62,469 nt of DNA. It comes from Phycocordibacter sp964398865. GTDB taxonomy: Bacteria; Patescibacteriota; Minisyncoccia; Phycocordibacterales; Phycocordibacteraceae. The notes beneath the pieces are model-generated. The model had not been told where the DNA came from. It ran no database searches and saw nothing but the letters and a program-made list of their open reading frames with translations. This document shows, piece by piece, positions 1-8,383 of the stretch. A program made the position numbers and the translations under genes. The DNA lies in assembly GCA_964398865.1 (NCBI GenBank), contig CAYNOO010000004.1, positions 1 through 62,469 on the forward strand. The letters are read 5' to 3'. How positions within the stretch are numbered: the first letter of the stretch is position 1; every line of letters starts with the position of its first letter.

Positions 1-529
1 ATTGGGCTAAAGTCGGCGCTTCTTCATTTCGCTTCGATACTACTGGCTCTCCTTGGAGGGGCCAGAGGATGCCGATTGCGGGGTCATTCCACAGAATGGC
101 TGCCTGACCTGTCTCCTGGTAATGTGCGCTGCATTTATATTGCACTTCGCAATCGTCGCTCAGGGTCTGAAATCCGCGTGCAAAACCTGATGTAGCGTAG
201 AGCTGTTTTTTGTTCTTCTCTGATGCCTCAATGCCAAACCATTTTCCCAGAGTAGGTGAATCTTTGCGGATATCGACGGCAACAAGAAATGCACTCCCTC
301 GAGTGACGCGCATCAACTTTGCCATCGGCGGATCAAACTGAAAATTGAGACCACGTACTGTATTTTTTACGAGCGAACGAGAATGATTGTCTTGGACGAA
401 TACGTCGTTGATTCCAGTTAATGCGAATACGTCTTGCCTATATGTTTCCATAAAAAATCCGCGTGCATCTTCTAGAACGGTCGGCGTACACACAAAGATG
501 CCTGATATGTCAGTTTTTTCTATCTTCAT
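1..529 (-). CDS. RmlC/RfbC-like dTDP-4-keto-sugar epimerase (partial, altered active site)
   Basis: Cupin-fold sugar epimerase of the dTDP-4-dehydrorhamnose 3,5-epimerase family. The start ATG is at 529 and 176 residues are visible before the window edge; the C-terminus is missing. Family landmarks are present: the N-terminal GIFV.TP block, RGLxFQ near residue 59, SGFA.GF at 114-120, Y131/Y137 and the WNDPAIGILWP block at 147-157. The His that acts as catalytic base in RmlC (RGLH) is Asn62 here, and the second active-site His (AHGF) is Arg118, while the partner Asp is kept. It overlaps the next gene by 4 bp (ATGA), so the two are probably translationally coupled. It could be a single-site epimerase, a ketoisomerase or a non-catalytic member. 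The family is certain; the exact reaction is not. Confidence 0.8.
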   Translation of the reverse strand, partial: MKIEKTDISGIFVCTPTVLEDARGFFMETYRQDVFALTGINDVFVQDNHSRSLVKNTVRGLNFQFDPPMAKLMRVTRGSAFLVAVDIRKDSPTLGKWFGIEASEKNKKQLYATSGFARGFQTLSDDCEVQYKCSAHYQETGQAAILWNDPAIGILWPLQGEPVVSKRNEEAPTLAQ

Positions 530-1188
530 GATTCTGTATTAGGTAGCGATGCTATTCCAAGACACTGAAAGACATGCTCCGATACCAAGGCTTGCCGTGC
601 CAAAAGTAATATCTCTTCTAGGGTCGCCCAGATGAAATTATTAGGAATGGATATAAGAGGTTCTGAGAGATTGAGCACACAAACCTGGTTCACTTTCATG
701 TACATTTGAGCGCCATCCTGCGGCACCATGAAGCGCACGCACGCTTTATCGTGATAGAGGTCTGCAAAAGGCACTGCTCCCGAAAGACCTCTGGCGATAT
801 TGCCGTAAGAGGCTTGTAGCGTTGTAGTAAGCACTACGTGATCCGATGTTCCGTTTCCAGGTTCAGCCTTTGCCTGGACGAGGTACCGTCCGTCGTACCT
901 CGCGAGCAGTGCGATTCCGTAATTTCTATCCCCTTCGGAAGCTGCGACCGGCGCGATCATAAAACGCTCTATTTCTTTCGCCCGAGCAGTTTCAAAGCTC
1001 TTCAAGAAAATTCCGCGATGATATAACCTTGAGTCCAGACCTATGTGGTGCGGCTTGCCGTTTTCTTCTATTACTTTCCATTCACGTGCATCGACCATCG
1101 CTATTTCCTCCACAGTAATTGCCAGTTTCTCTCGCTGATTCGCGAACCATGTCTCAATTTCATTTGTTGATTTTTCTGGAACAGTCAT
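526..1188 (-). CDS. NDP-hexose 2,3-dehydratase family protein, single module
   Basis: 220 aa. Recognised by the EvaA-type signature around residues 94-131: DGRYLVQAKAEPGN, then a TLQASYGNI block. EvaA-type enzymes remove the C2 hydroxyl of an NDP-4-keto-6-deoxyhexose on the way to 2,6-dideoxysugars, and are usually about 450 aa built from two copies of this module. Only one copy is present here, so a homodimer is the simple expectation. Both ends overlap neighbours by 4 bp, giving a coupled string FkbM methyltransferase - dehydratase - epimerase-like protein, as expected for making a modified deoxysugar. Family call is good; substrate unknown. Confidence 0.72.
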   Translation of the reverse strand: MTVPEKSTNEIETWFANQREKLAITVEEIAMVDAREWKVIEENGKPHHIGLDSRLYHRGIFLKSFETARAKEIERFMIAPVAASEGDRNYGIALLARYDGRYLVQAKAEPGNGTSDHVVLTTTLQASYGNIARGLSGAVPFADLYHDKACVRFMVPQDGAQMYMKVNQVCVLNLSEPLISIPNNFIWATLEEILLLARQALVSEHVFQCLGIASLPNTES

Positions 1189-2132
1189 GCTTGTTTCTTG
1201 AAAATAAAGGTCGAGGCAAATTTAAGCGTCTCCGGCTGTATGTCTGTCGGAGCAAGCTCTCCGTTCTCTTGGATTCTAAAGGCATCATATCCCTGGCTCT
1301 TGAGGAGTGCTAGCGATGCACGCGTTCGCTCTATCGCGGAAGGGGTATTGTAGATTCGGAGCGCCAAGACGGGACTGTGTGCACTGAGGAGCTTCTCCGC
1401 TCCTTGAAGCACCAGAAAATCCGCGTTCATCACATCCATCTTTATTACTTTGGGAATCGCCTGCTCGCGAGAGCAATACTCGTCTATCGTGGTGGTTGTT
1501 ACACTAATACCTTGTGCGGTTTTGGTTTCTCCGTTTTTTATATCAGGGAAAAATGAGCTCATGCCGCTCTTGTTTCCTGCGGAAATATCGTACAGCAACG
1601 CTTCTCCTGATTTTTCAGCAAGTGCGAGGGCATTAACTTTCGTGGATGGCGCGGCATTCTGTCTCGTGTAAGCGACCGCTTTCGGGTTGGGTTCAAAGCT
1701 ATGTACCTTAGCGCCAAGGGCTTCTCCAAGCGCCGTGTAGAGACCTAGGCTTGAGCCGATATCAAAGAATACGTCTCCCGTTTCAAGAGTACCAATGAGA
1801 AAACGGACGAGGAAAATTTCCGAGCCCCCTAATGAGCCGGTGTAGTAGGCCAATACGGCATCTTCATCCCACGCGGGCAACGTAAGCGGTGCGCCCCAGA
1901 ACATTGTCGCTCTAATGTCGGGTGAAGAAATCAATCCTGTCTTATAGAGAGCTACGTGTGCTACTTTTTCGGGATGGCGCAAAAACTTCTTCACGCGATT
2001 CATCAAAAGAGAGTCTTTCTCTGCGTTGAGATACAAATCTAGATCGGTTTTTGCTGCATCAAGTTTCTCCAAAAGAATCGCCTTATCAGCCACAGATGAA
2101 GATTGGAGCATGTCTTGATTATACGATGCCAA
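1185..2132 (-). CDS. FkbM-family methyltransferase
   Basis: 315 aa, SAM-dependent. Motif I is FFDIGSSLGLYT near residue 122, followed by HSFEPNP with the SAM-ribose acidic residue near 145, and the FkbM-type VIKMDVMNADFLVLQGA block near residue 230 (usually KIDVEGxE; the usual Glu is replaced here). FkbM enzymes typically O-methylate sugars. The gene begins 14 bp inside the previous gene; the alternative start at 2111 avoids the overlap. Its position beside sugar-nucleotide enzymes suggests methylation of a surface glycan. Confidence 0.8.
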   Translation of the reverse strand: MASYNQDMLQSSSVADKAILLEKLDAAKTDLDLYLNAEKDSLLMNRVKKFLRHPEKVAHVALYKTGLISSPDIRATMFWGAPLTLPAWDEDAVLAYYTGSLGGSEIFLVRFLIGTLETGDVFFDIGSSLGLYTALGEALGAKVHSFEPNPKAVAYTRQNAAPSTKVNALALAEKSGEALLYDISAGNKSGMSSFFPDIKNGETKTAQGISVTTTTIDEYCSREQAIPKVIKMDVMNADFLVLQGAEKLLSAHSPVLALRIYNTPSAIERTRASLALLKSQGYDAFRIQENGELAPTDIQPETLKFASTFIFKKQA

Positions 2133-3030
2133 GTTCCTGCTTCAGTGACGATATGCCTGCCTGAAAATCTATTGAAGGGCTCCACCCAAGCATCTGTTTT
2201 GCTTTTGAGATGTCCGCGACACGGCGTGTCGGACCTGCACGGAATCCGGCTCGCGACTCAAGGTGAATGACTTCCCCACCCACAATGGTGGCAAGATCGT
2301 TGAGTGAGGTTTCGACGCCGGAGCCAATATTGAAAACCTCTCCGCCACGGACATCATCGCGTTCAGCGGCAATTATGAAAGCCTTCACAATGTCCATAAC
2401 ATGCACATAATCGCGAGTGCTCCTGCCGTCTCCGTCTATAGTGAGAGACTGCCCCTTACGTCGCAAATCCAAGAAACGTCCAATGACGAATCCATCCGGA
2501 CCAATCAGATCTCGCGGACCATACGCATTGAATAGGCGCAACGATACGGTAGGCACTCCATAAGAGCTATCCCATAGGCGCATCGCGCACTCCCCGTAGT
2601 ATTTGTATAAACCGTATGGATCGACAGGGAGCGCCGGCAATGCTTCGTGATATGGCACAACTTCCTGGGCTCCATACACGGTAGCGGAAGAAGCGAAGAC
2701 AACCTTTTTTACGCCAAGCTCGCGTGCGACCTGAAGGAGCGTAATGGTGCCGGTCACATTCACGTCCGATGATTCTACTGGGAAATCAATGCAGTACTGA
2801 TCCGTCCGAGCAGCGAGGTGAAAAATATAATCACTTCCCTCGCATATCTTTTTCATTATCTCTCTGTCACGTATGTCGCACTGGCGCAGTGTCGTCCCTG
2901 CAACTTGTTGCGTGGCGTCGTTTATCTTCTGTGACGCGGTGACATGTACTTCAAAGCCGCGCGCCAAAAGAGCTTCCGCAAGGTGCGAGCCTATAAGACG
3001 TGTCCCTCCCGTGATGACTGCTTTCTTCAT
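2119..3030 (-). CDS. NAD-dependent epimerase/dehydratase (extended SDR)
   Basis: 303 aa sugar-nucleotide SDR. The N-terminal Rossmann motif is GGTRLIGSHL, HLAARTD follows near 72, the catalytic YxxxK is in PYGLYKYYGE near 149, and RDYVHVMDI near 205 is typical of UDP-hexose 4-epimerase/dehydratase relatives. It sits directly against the upstream SDR gene (0 bp gap). The exact substrate cannot be read from sequence; epimerisation or reduction of a 4-keto-sugar intermediate fits the cluster. Confidence 0.83.
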   Translation of the reverse strand: MKKAVITGGTRLIGSHLAEALLARGFEVHVTASQKINDATQQVAGTTLRQCDIRDREIMKKICEGSDYIFHLAARTDQYCIDFPVESSDVNVTGTITLLQVARELGVKKVVFASSATVYGAQEVVPYHEALPALPVDPYGLYKYYGECAMRLWDSSYGVPTVSLRLFNAYGPRDLIGPDGFVIGRFLDLRRKGQSLTIDGDGRSTRDYVHVMDIVKAFIIAAERDDVRGGEVFNIGSGVETSLNDLATIVGGEVIHLESRAGFRAGPTRRVADISKAKQMLGWSPSIDFQAGISSLKQELGIV

Positions 3031-3981
3031 CTAAGGTGCGGCGAGATATTCCTGTAAACCTTCCTCAACAGTATAGAGGGGCTTCCATCCGAGCTCACGA
3101 ATACGACTCGCATCCATTTGATATTTAAGATCCATACCTGGTCGCTCTGAAGGATGAGTCTGAACTGCTTTCCCTGTCACTTCCTCCACTTTCTTAATTA
3201 GATCTTTCACTATAAAACCGTCATTCAACGTAACGTTGAAGACTCCCGTTCCTCTCTCAAGAATTAAATCTATTGCGGGAGGAATGTTTTTGACATAAAT
3301 ATATTCACGGTACCCTTTCCCATCTTCGTGAAGCGGGATGGAATACCCTTCAAAGATGCTCTTCCGAATTGCCGCGATAATCTTTTCTTTTGATTGGCGT
3401 GGTCCAAAGACGTTACAAAAGCGCGTTTCTGCTGTTTTCCCCTTAAGCTCGGGATACGTATTATCGTACGTAATGCGCAAGAGAGAACCCATAGCTTTCG
3501 AGCATGAATAGGGATTTTTCGGGGCAAGCATCTCGTCTTCCCGCATGAGGTGATTGCATTCCCCGTACACTTCGTCTGTAGAAACATAGATAAATTTCTT
3601 TAGATTTGGAAGTCTGCGGCACGCCTCGAACGCATGTATATTCCCGAGATTATTCTTTCGAAGTGTACGCAAAGGCTCGCGTATTGAGTAATCAACGTCA
3701 GTAATAGCAGCGGCATGAATCACATAATCTGGATTTTCTCGAATAATCACGTCCATGACTTTTGGCTCAGCCATATGGACGTTGTGATGGAAAAATGACC
3801 CATCTATGATTTCTGGGCATGAGCCCTCCGAAAGATTGTCTATGACGACGACATTCCAGCCTTTAGCAACGAAATATTGCGTGACGTGCGAAAAAATAAA
3901 TCCCAAACCGCCCGTGATGACGATTTTTGGCACCCCTTCCTTGAGTGCAGTTTTCGATTTCCAGAGATGAGAGAGATTCAT
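3031..3981 (-). CDS. RmlB-like NDP-sugar 4,6-dehydratase/epimerase (SDR)
   Basis: 316 aa extended SDR. It has the YVSTDEVYGE block near residue 128 typical of dTDP-glucose 4,6-dehydratases and the catalytic YSCSK motif near 156. The glycine-rich motif is GGLGFIFSH, with Phe where the third Gly normally stands. A 4,6-dehydratase would supply the 4-keto-6-deoxy intermediate needed by the downstream dehydratase and epimerase-like genes. It overlaps the preceding gene by 4 bp. It could also be a 4-epimerase; moderate confidence in 4,6-dehydratase. Confidence 0.75.
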   Translation of the reverse strand: MNLSHLWKSKTALKEGVPKIVITGGLGFIFSHVTQYFVAKGWNVVVIDNLSEGSCPEIIDGSFFHHNVHMAEPKVMDVIIRENPDYVIHAAAITDVDYSIREPLRTLRKNNLGNIHAFEACRRLPNLKKFIYVSTDEVYGECNHLMREDEMLAPKNPYSCSKAMGSLLRITYDNTYPELKGKTAETRFCNVFGPRQSKEKIIAAIRKSIFEGYSIPLHEDGKGYREYIYVKNIPPAIDLILERGTGVFNVTLNDGFIVKDLIKKVEEVTGKAVQTHPSERPGMDLKYQMDASRIRELGWKPLYTVEEGLQEYLAAP

Positions 3982-5060
3982 GAGGGTCGTATATACTCGC
4001 GAAGCATATCAGAAAGGTGTTTTGAAAACGAATCAAACCTGAGATATTCACGATAGACACGACGCGCTTCTTTCTGCATCCATTCAAAGCGCTGAGGTGA
4101 TACTGATGCATGAAAATTAGCGAGTATTTCTGCGATTTTATCAGTGTCGCGCCAGTCGACGAAAACAGAGAAAGATCGATAATCGATTTTATCTTCAAGA
4201 GGCAGAACGCAGGCGGTATCAAGAAATAAAGGAATTCGCCCGAGCGAGAGCGCTTCATAAAAACGCACCGACGAATTTGCATCCCCTTTCACGCAAAGCG
4301 CGTAGTCGGATTCAAGAAGATTCTCGACGAATTCGCGGCGATTATCTTCGACACTCCCTTCAATCGTCTTCACATGACCGGAATACGTCGCACGAGTCTT
4401 GAAGTGCGGCTCTACACGAGTACTTGCCTCTAGCGCCTTGAGTGACTTCTTCCTAAACAGGATGCCTTTATGTTCAGCGCCTCGTTCATTATTAAAGATT
4501 GCAGCGAGAGTAACCGAGAGTTCCTTGAGGTGGGTTTTCAAACGCTTTTTCAATGACATTCCTGCCCATCCAGTAAAACCTACCGATGGACTCTCCGGTT
4601 TCGTTCGCAATTGAAGCTGACCGCCTGCATAGGACTCCAGAAGATCTTCGGCGACAAACGGAACAGTTACCTCATTTTGCTGTTTTGAATACCGATACTG
4701 ACTGACACGCAAGATGACAGAATTAGGTATGCGTATTGGATGCTCGATGTCGCCCGATCCGTCTATGAGAAGAGGTTTTCGAGCCATGTGCGCTTCCTCC
4801 TCTATCATGCGCACCTTGTCAGGATTTATCGCACGAAAACGATCGTACGGATATGGCATGAGAACAAAATCAGCGTCTTCAATTCTTTCGACAAGGGTAA
4901 AATCATCCTTTGAATACTGATATTGAAGTGCTGCCGCGCGTACATAGGGCATCGTTTCTTTTGCAGCAATTCCCCAAAAAGGAAACAAAAGTTCTACATG
5001 GGTAAAAATCCGCGGTTCCCGATAGCTATCAGGCGCATAGAGTTTTATAGGCTCGTTCAT
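3978..5060 (-). CDS. Exostosin-like (GT47-type) glycosyltransferase
   Basis: 360 aa. The C-terminal third has the exostosin signature: DYALCVKGDANSSVRFYEAL near residue 253, then GRIPLFLD, and FSVFVDW, the nucleotide-sugar-binding segment of GT47/exostosin proteins. The N-terminal half carries ADFVLMPYPYD, as in that family. No signal peptide or membrane segment is visible, so it probably acts on the cytosolic face in polysaccharide assembly. 4-bp overlaps on both sides place it in the same transcript as the methyltransferase and SDR genes. Confidence 0.78.
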   Translation of the reverse strand: MNEPIKLYAPDSYREPRIFTHVELLFPFWGIAAKETMPYVRAAALQYQYSKDDFTLVERIEDADFVLMPYPYDRFRAINPDKVRMIEEEAHMARKPLLIDGSGDIEHPIRIPNSVILRVSQYRYSKQQNEVTVPFVAEDLLESYAGGQLQLRTKPESPSVGFTGWAGMSLKKRLKTHLKELSVTLAAIFNNERGAEHKGILFRKKSLKALEASTRVEPHFKTRATYSGHVKTIEGSVEDNRREFVENLLESDYALCVKGDANSSVRFYEALSLGRIPLFLDTACVLPLEDKIDYRSFSVFVDWRDTDKIAEILANFHASVSPQRFEWMQKEARRVYREYLRFDSFSKHLSDMLREYIRPS

Positions 5061-5686
5061 TGTGGTTTGAGTGCAGTTACAAGATATCCTAACGGGTAAT
5101 CAGACGGCTGGTATTTCTTTCCCAAGAGTCCCGCAAATTTCGCGAAGAGGTAATCAGAAATACGCGCAAGCGGGTTCATGAACAATGAAAGCGGTTGCAA
5201 AAATCTTGGCAACAAGCGCTCGAGTAATACCCATCGGACGGCAAACACTCCAGTTCCGAGCGGGGTCACGGAAATGTTCGAAAAACCCGAAGATAAAAGC
5301 GCTTTCGTGAGCGCTTCCCCGGAATAGCGATGAAAGTCGCTCGGCGAAGGATGGTATGGAAACAAAAACGGTACGACGATTATGATACTGCCGCCAGGCT
5401 TTAGGACTCGTGCGCTCTCGCCAATGAGCTGACGATATTCAAAGATATGTTCAAGAACATTGATGAGAAGGGCGCCATCGTATGAACTCTTAGTAAACGG
5501 AAGTGGTTTCTCCAAATCAACAACGACATCAGGCTTCGTGCCTTCAAGATTTGCGGTGGTAATGGAAAAATCTCCCTTAAAAAGCTTGTGATATTCCGAC
5601 CGAGAATCCCCACCCAGGTCAACCACGGCACCCGAAAGCGTGATGCTTTTCAGGGCTTGATATTCTGCTTTCCGAAGAATGGTCAT
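5057..5686 (-). CDS. Class I SAM-dependent methyltransferase
   Basis: 209 aa, methyltransferase-11 type. VVDLGGDSRSEY near residue 21 is motif I, followed by LPFTKSSYDGALLINVLEHI near 83 and VLKPGGSIIIVVPF near 113. The FHRYSG segment is common in methyltransferases of polysaccharide clusters. It overlaps the upstream glycosyltransferase by 4 bp and lies 5 bp from the downstream one. Target unknown; probably a glycan or lipid-linked sugar. Confidence 0.8.
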   Translation of the reverse strand: MTILRKAEYQALKSITLSGAVVDLGGDSRSEYHKLFKGDFSITTANLEGTKPDVVVDLEKPLPFTKSSYDGALLINVLEHIFEYRQLIGESARVLKPGGSIIIVVPFLFPYHPSPSDFHRYSGEALTKALLSSGFSNISVTPLGTGVFAVRWVLLERLLPRFLQPLSLFMNPLARISDYLFAKFAGLLGKKYQPSDYPLGYLVTALKPQ

Positions 5687-5691
5687 GACTC

Positions 5692-6717
5692 TTATAATAA
5701 CGCTTTCATGAGAGTGCTGGCTAAGGCATCCAGGCTCTGTGTTTTCTTAACCGCTTCCTCTCCGCTTCTCTGCAGTGCTTGAAATTCAGCGTCCGACATT
5801 CGTATCATTCGCTCCAGCGCATTGGCAAGCGCGCTTGAATCATTCTCAGGTACGACCCATCGAGCGGGTACGAGATCTGCAAACGCCAAACTTGAAATGA
5901 TCACAGGAGTTCCGCATGCCATCGATTCAAGAACTGACTTATCAAAATGTCCTGACGCCGCAAGATTCACCGAAACGCCCGCAGCACTGTAAAGGTTCGG
6001 TGTCTCATGATTGGGCACAGGACCTTTAAACACAACAGCGCCGGAATCTATAAGGTCCGCAAAACGATTACGAAGTTCCGGACCATACGCGCTGTCTTCT
6101 GGACCGACAAGCATGACAGTCGCAGGAAGTCGCTCGCGCAGGTGTCGGAGTGCTTCAAGTAGGATATGAACGCGCTTCGATGGCATTATCCTGCCTTGTG
6201 AGTAAATGAGTTGCCGATTGCGAACGACTTCCGGTTGCAATTTAAAAACATCAATATCGATTCCGGCTGGCATGCGGCGAGCGTGTGAAAAACCGGAGGA
6301 GCCAGCATATGGTGAAGTGAAAAAGATGATCTCCGCAAAAGAAGCAGCGATGGCGAGCCTGAGTCCTTTATGCGGATGGTTGTACCAGAGGCTTATGGGT
6401 TTTCGCCAGAGTTTCCATAAGAAACCCGCGAGCATAACATATTCTGGATTCATGTGAACAAATACCTTGTCGTACTCTTTTCGTAGATTCCACGCGAGGT
6501 ACAGAAAGCGCATCGAGTATAAGAATTTATTCCCTCCACCCTGCTCTTTTCCGATTGAGTGGACATGGACATTGGCAGGCAGCGTGTGTTTACCTTCTTT
6601 CAAACAAATAACTTCTACTTGCTCGACGTGCTTTGAAAATTCTTCAATCCATTTATGCATGAACCCGAGTATGGGGTCATCCCTATCGACAATCTGCGTG
6701 ACGATCAGCAATCTCAT
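5692..6717 (-). CDS. GT4-family glycosyltransferase
   Basis: 341 aa, GT-B fold. The donor-binding half begins near residue 166 with IYSQGRIMPSKR, and the nucleotide-sugar E-x7-E region is SVLESMACGTPVIISS near 277. The gene starts 4 bp inside the HAD gene upstream. Transfers a sugar from an NDP donor to a growing glycan; donor and acceptor cannot be told. Confidence 0.83.
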   Translation of the reverse strand: MRLLIVTQIVDRDDPILGFMHKWIEEFSKHVEQVEVICLKEGKHTLPANVHVHSIGKEQGGGNKFLYSMRFLYLAWNLRKEYDKVFVHMNPEYVMLAGFLWKLWRKPISLWYNHPHKGLRLAIAASFAEIIFFTSPYAGSSGFSHARRMPAGIDIDVFKLQPEVVRNRQLIYSQGRIMPSKRVHILLEALRHLRERLPATVMLVGPEDSAYGPELRNRFADLIDSGAVVFKGPVPNHETPNLYSAAGVSVNLAASGHFDKSVLESMACGTPVIISSLAFADLVPARWVVPENDSSALANALERMIRMSDAEFQALQRSGEEAVKKTQSLDALASTLMKALL

Positions 6718-7286
6718 AAGAGTTCATCGAACGAGCGAATAACAGAATGAGTACCGCTACCTGGCTTCCCGTCACGCCGCATTTCATACAAAGAGACTTC
6801 TGGGCAATGTGTTCGCACAGAATCAAGCTGTGCTGCAAGATCATCGACGAACGCATACGGCGGAACGAAATCCTTTAAGAGAGGCTGGAGTGCTATCCCC
6901 TTCTCACGATCGTGCGCATAGATGACGCGTTCTATGGAAAGCCCTGCAAGAGCACTCCCGAGTTTGGATTTAATCCACGCCTCATGTCCGTAAGACAAGA
7001 TGACTGATTCATTGCCGTGAGCGCCAAGAAATCGGACGGCATCGGGAAATACGAAATGGGACAACTCACCCGGTGCAAAAACGAGTTTTCCGTCAACACA
7101 AAGCTGGTTAAGTTTCTCCCACACTTCCACACGACCGGTGCCGCCCTGTATCGTGGAATCGCGAGGCGTACTGACCAAGGCGCGTATCTCTTCTTTCAAC
7201 TCGACACATGCCGGATTATCAATCAAGGTTGGAGTGAATGAATCGGTATCAAAAAGAGTCCTATCAAAATCGAGAAAATAGGTCAT
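6714..7286 (-). CDS. HAD-superfamily hydrolase
   Basis: 190 aa. HAD motif I is FLDFDRTLFDTD at residues 4-15 (nucleophile Asp6, acid/base Asp8) and motif II is VILSYG near 94. A late acidic motif is FVDDLAAQLD near 147. HAD proteins are mostly phosphatases. The 4-bp overlaps with a YvcK paralogue upstream and a glycosyltransferase downstream suggest dephosphorylation of a sugar phosphate or related intermediate. Substrate unknown. Confidence 0.8.
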   Translation of the reverse strand: MTYFLDFDRTLFDTDSFTPTLIDNPACVELKEEIRALVSTPRDSTIQGGTGRVEVWEKLNQLCVDGKLVFAPGELSHFVFPDAVRFLGAHGNESVILSYGHEAWIKSKLGSALAGLSIERVIYAHDREKGIALQPLLKDFVPPYAFVDDLAAQLDSVRTHCPEVSLYEMRRDGKPGSGTHSVIRSFDELL

Positions 7287-8383
7287 AGAAGCGATTGAAC
7301 TACGTCAGCAATTTTTTTCGGATCATGACGGATAAGACTTCGCTCAATGACATCTCCTTCAATCTTGGGGAGTGGTAACACATCAGCAAATATCCCGCGT
7401 ATCACACCAGGAGTTTTTCCTAGGTCATCAACCACGGGAAAAGCCATCTTTTTTGCATAGTACTCAAGGATGTCTTCAGGAACAGTACCCGAGTGCACGA
7501 TTACATAATCAGGTTTCCTTCCTGCATACCTTTCGATCTCTTCCAGGTGACGAGATGCACTGTAGCCACTCGTTTCAGAAGCGGTGCTAAAAATATTCAC
7601 GAAGTAGATAAGGCGCGCGCGCGATCGTCGGACAGCCTCGCGGAGTCCAGGAACAGCAAAGTTCGCGAGAGTAGATGTATACAAATCTCCTGGTCCAAGA
7701 ATGATGAAATCAGCAGAGTCCACTGCAAGCTCTGCTTCATCCGCTAAGGTTAGCTGTTCGGATATACTCAATGCAACAATTGGAGGTCCACCAGGAGCTC
7801 GTGCATTGATTGCATGCTGACCAACAATTTTCTCACCGTTTGCAAGCTCTGCAATGAGTGTCGCAGGGTAATCTGATACGGGAACTACATATCCGCGAAC
7901 CCGCAAAATCTCTGAGACGGCGCGAATTGCTGCGCCATCGGAACCCAGCTTGTCCGTGAGAGCAGTTAGAAGCAGGTTACCGAGATTATGTCCTTTGACA
8001 TCTCCTTTTGAGAATCGATACGTGAAAATGTCGCGAAGCATTGTCCCATCTTTTGCGAGCGCGACAAGCGCTTGCCTCGCGTCCCCCAACGGGAGAAAAC
8101 CATATGAGTCACGAAGTCTGCCTGTTGAGCCGCCGTCGTCTGCAACGGATACGATCGCTGAAAGCGAGATGCGCGGCAAAGATTTCAGTGCCGAAAGAAC
8201 AACGAAGGTGCCGGTACCGCCGCCGATAGTGACGACGCGTTTTGTATTCGTTATGAACCGATGACCAGAGAGAAGTGCGTTACGCACGGCATAGAGACGA
8301 CTTTCCGCACTGCGAACGGGGTCAAAAATTGCACGAAGATGCATCTTGATGCGACGAGTAATGTCTAAACGGGGTTTCTTCAT
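7283..8383 (-). CDS. yvcK: YvcK/CofD-like protein, copy 1
   Basis: 366 aa. The YvcK (gluconeogenesis factor) fold is related to CofD 2-phospho-L-lactate transferase; B. subtilis YvcK binds UDP-GlcNAc and affects wall synthesis and carbon metabolism. Visible: VVTIGGGTGTF at 50-60, SVADDGGSTGRLR near 85, LGDARQAL near 104 and LGPGDLYTSTLANF near 227. An extra ~45-residue basic N-terminus precedes the core. It is followed, with 4-bp overlap, by a HAD gene and preceded by a second copy of itself. Specific role in this cluster unknown. Confidence 0.88.
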   Translation of the reverse strand: MKKPRLDITRRIKMHLRAIFDPVRSAESRLYAVRNALLSGHRFITNTKRVVTIGGGTGTFVVLSALKSLPRISLSAIVSVADDGGSTGRLRDSYGFLPLGDARQALVALAKDGTMLRDIFTYRFSKGDVKGHNLGNLLLTALTDKLGSDGAAIRAVSEILRVRGYVVPVSDYPATLIAELANGEKIVGQHAINARAPGGPPIVALSISEQLTLADEAELAVDSADFIILGPGDLYTSTLANFAVPGLREAVRRSRARLIYFVNIFSTASETSGYSASRHLEEIERYAGRKPDYVIVHSGTVPEDILEYYAKKMAFPVVDDLGKTPGVIRGIFADVLPLPKIEGDVIERSLIRHDPKKIADVVQSLL

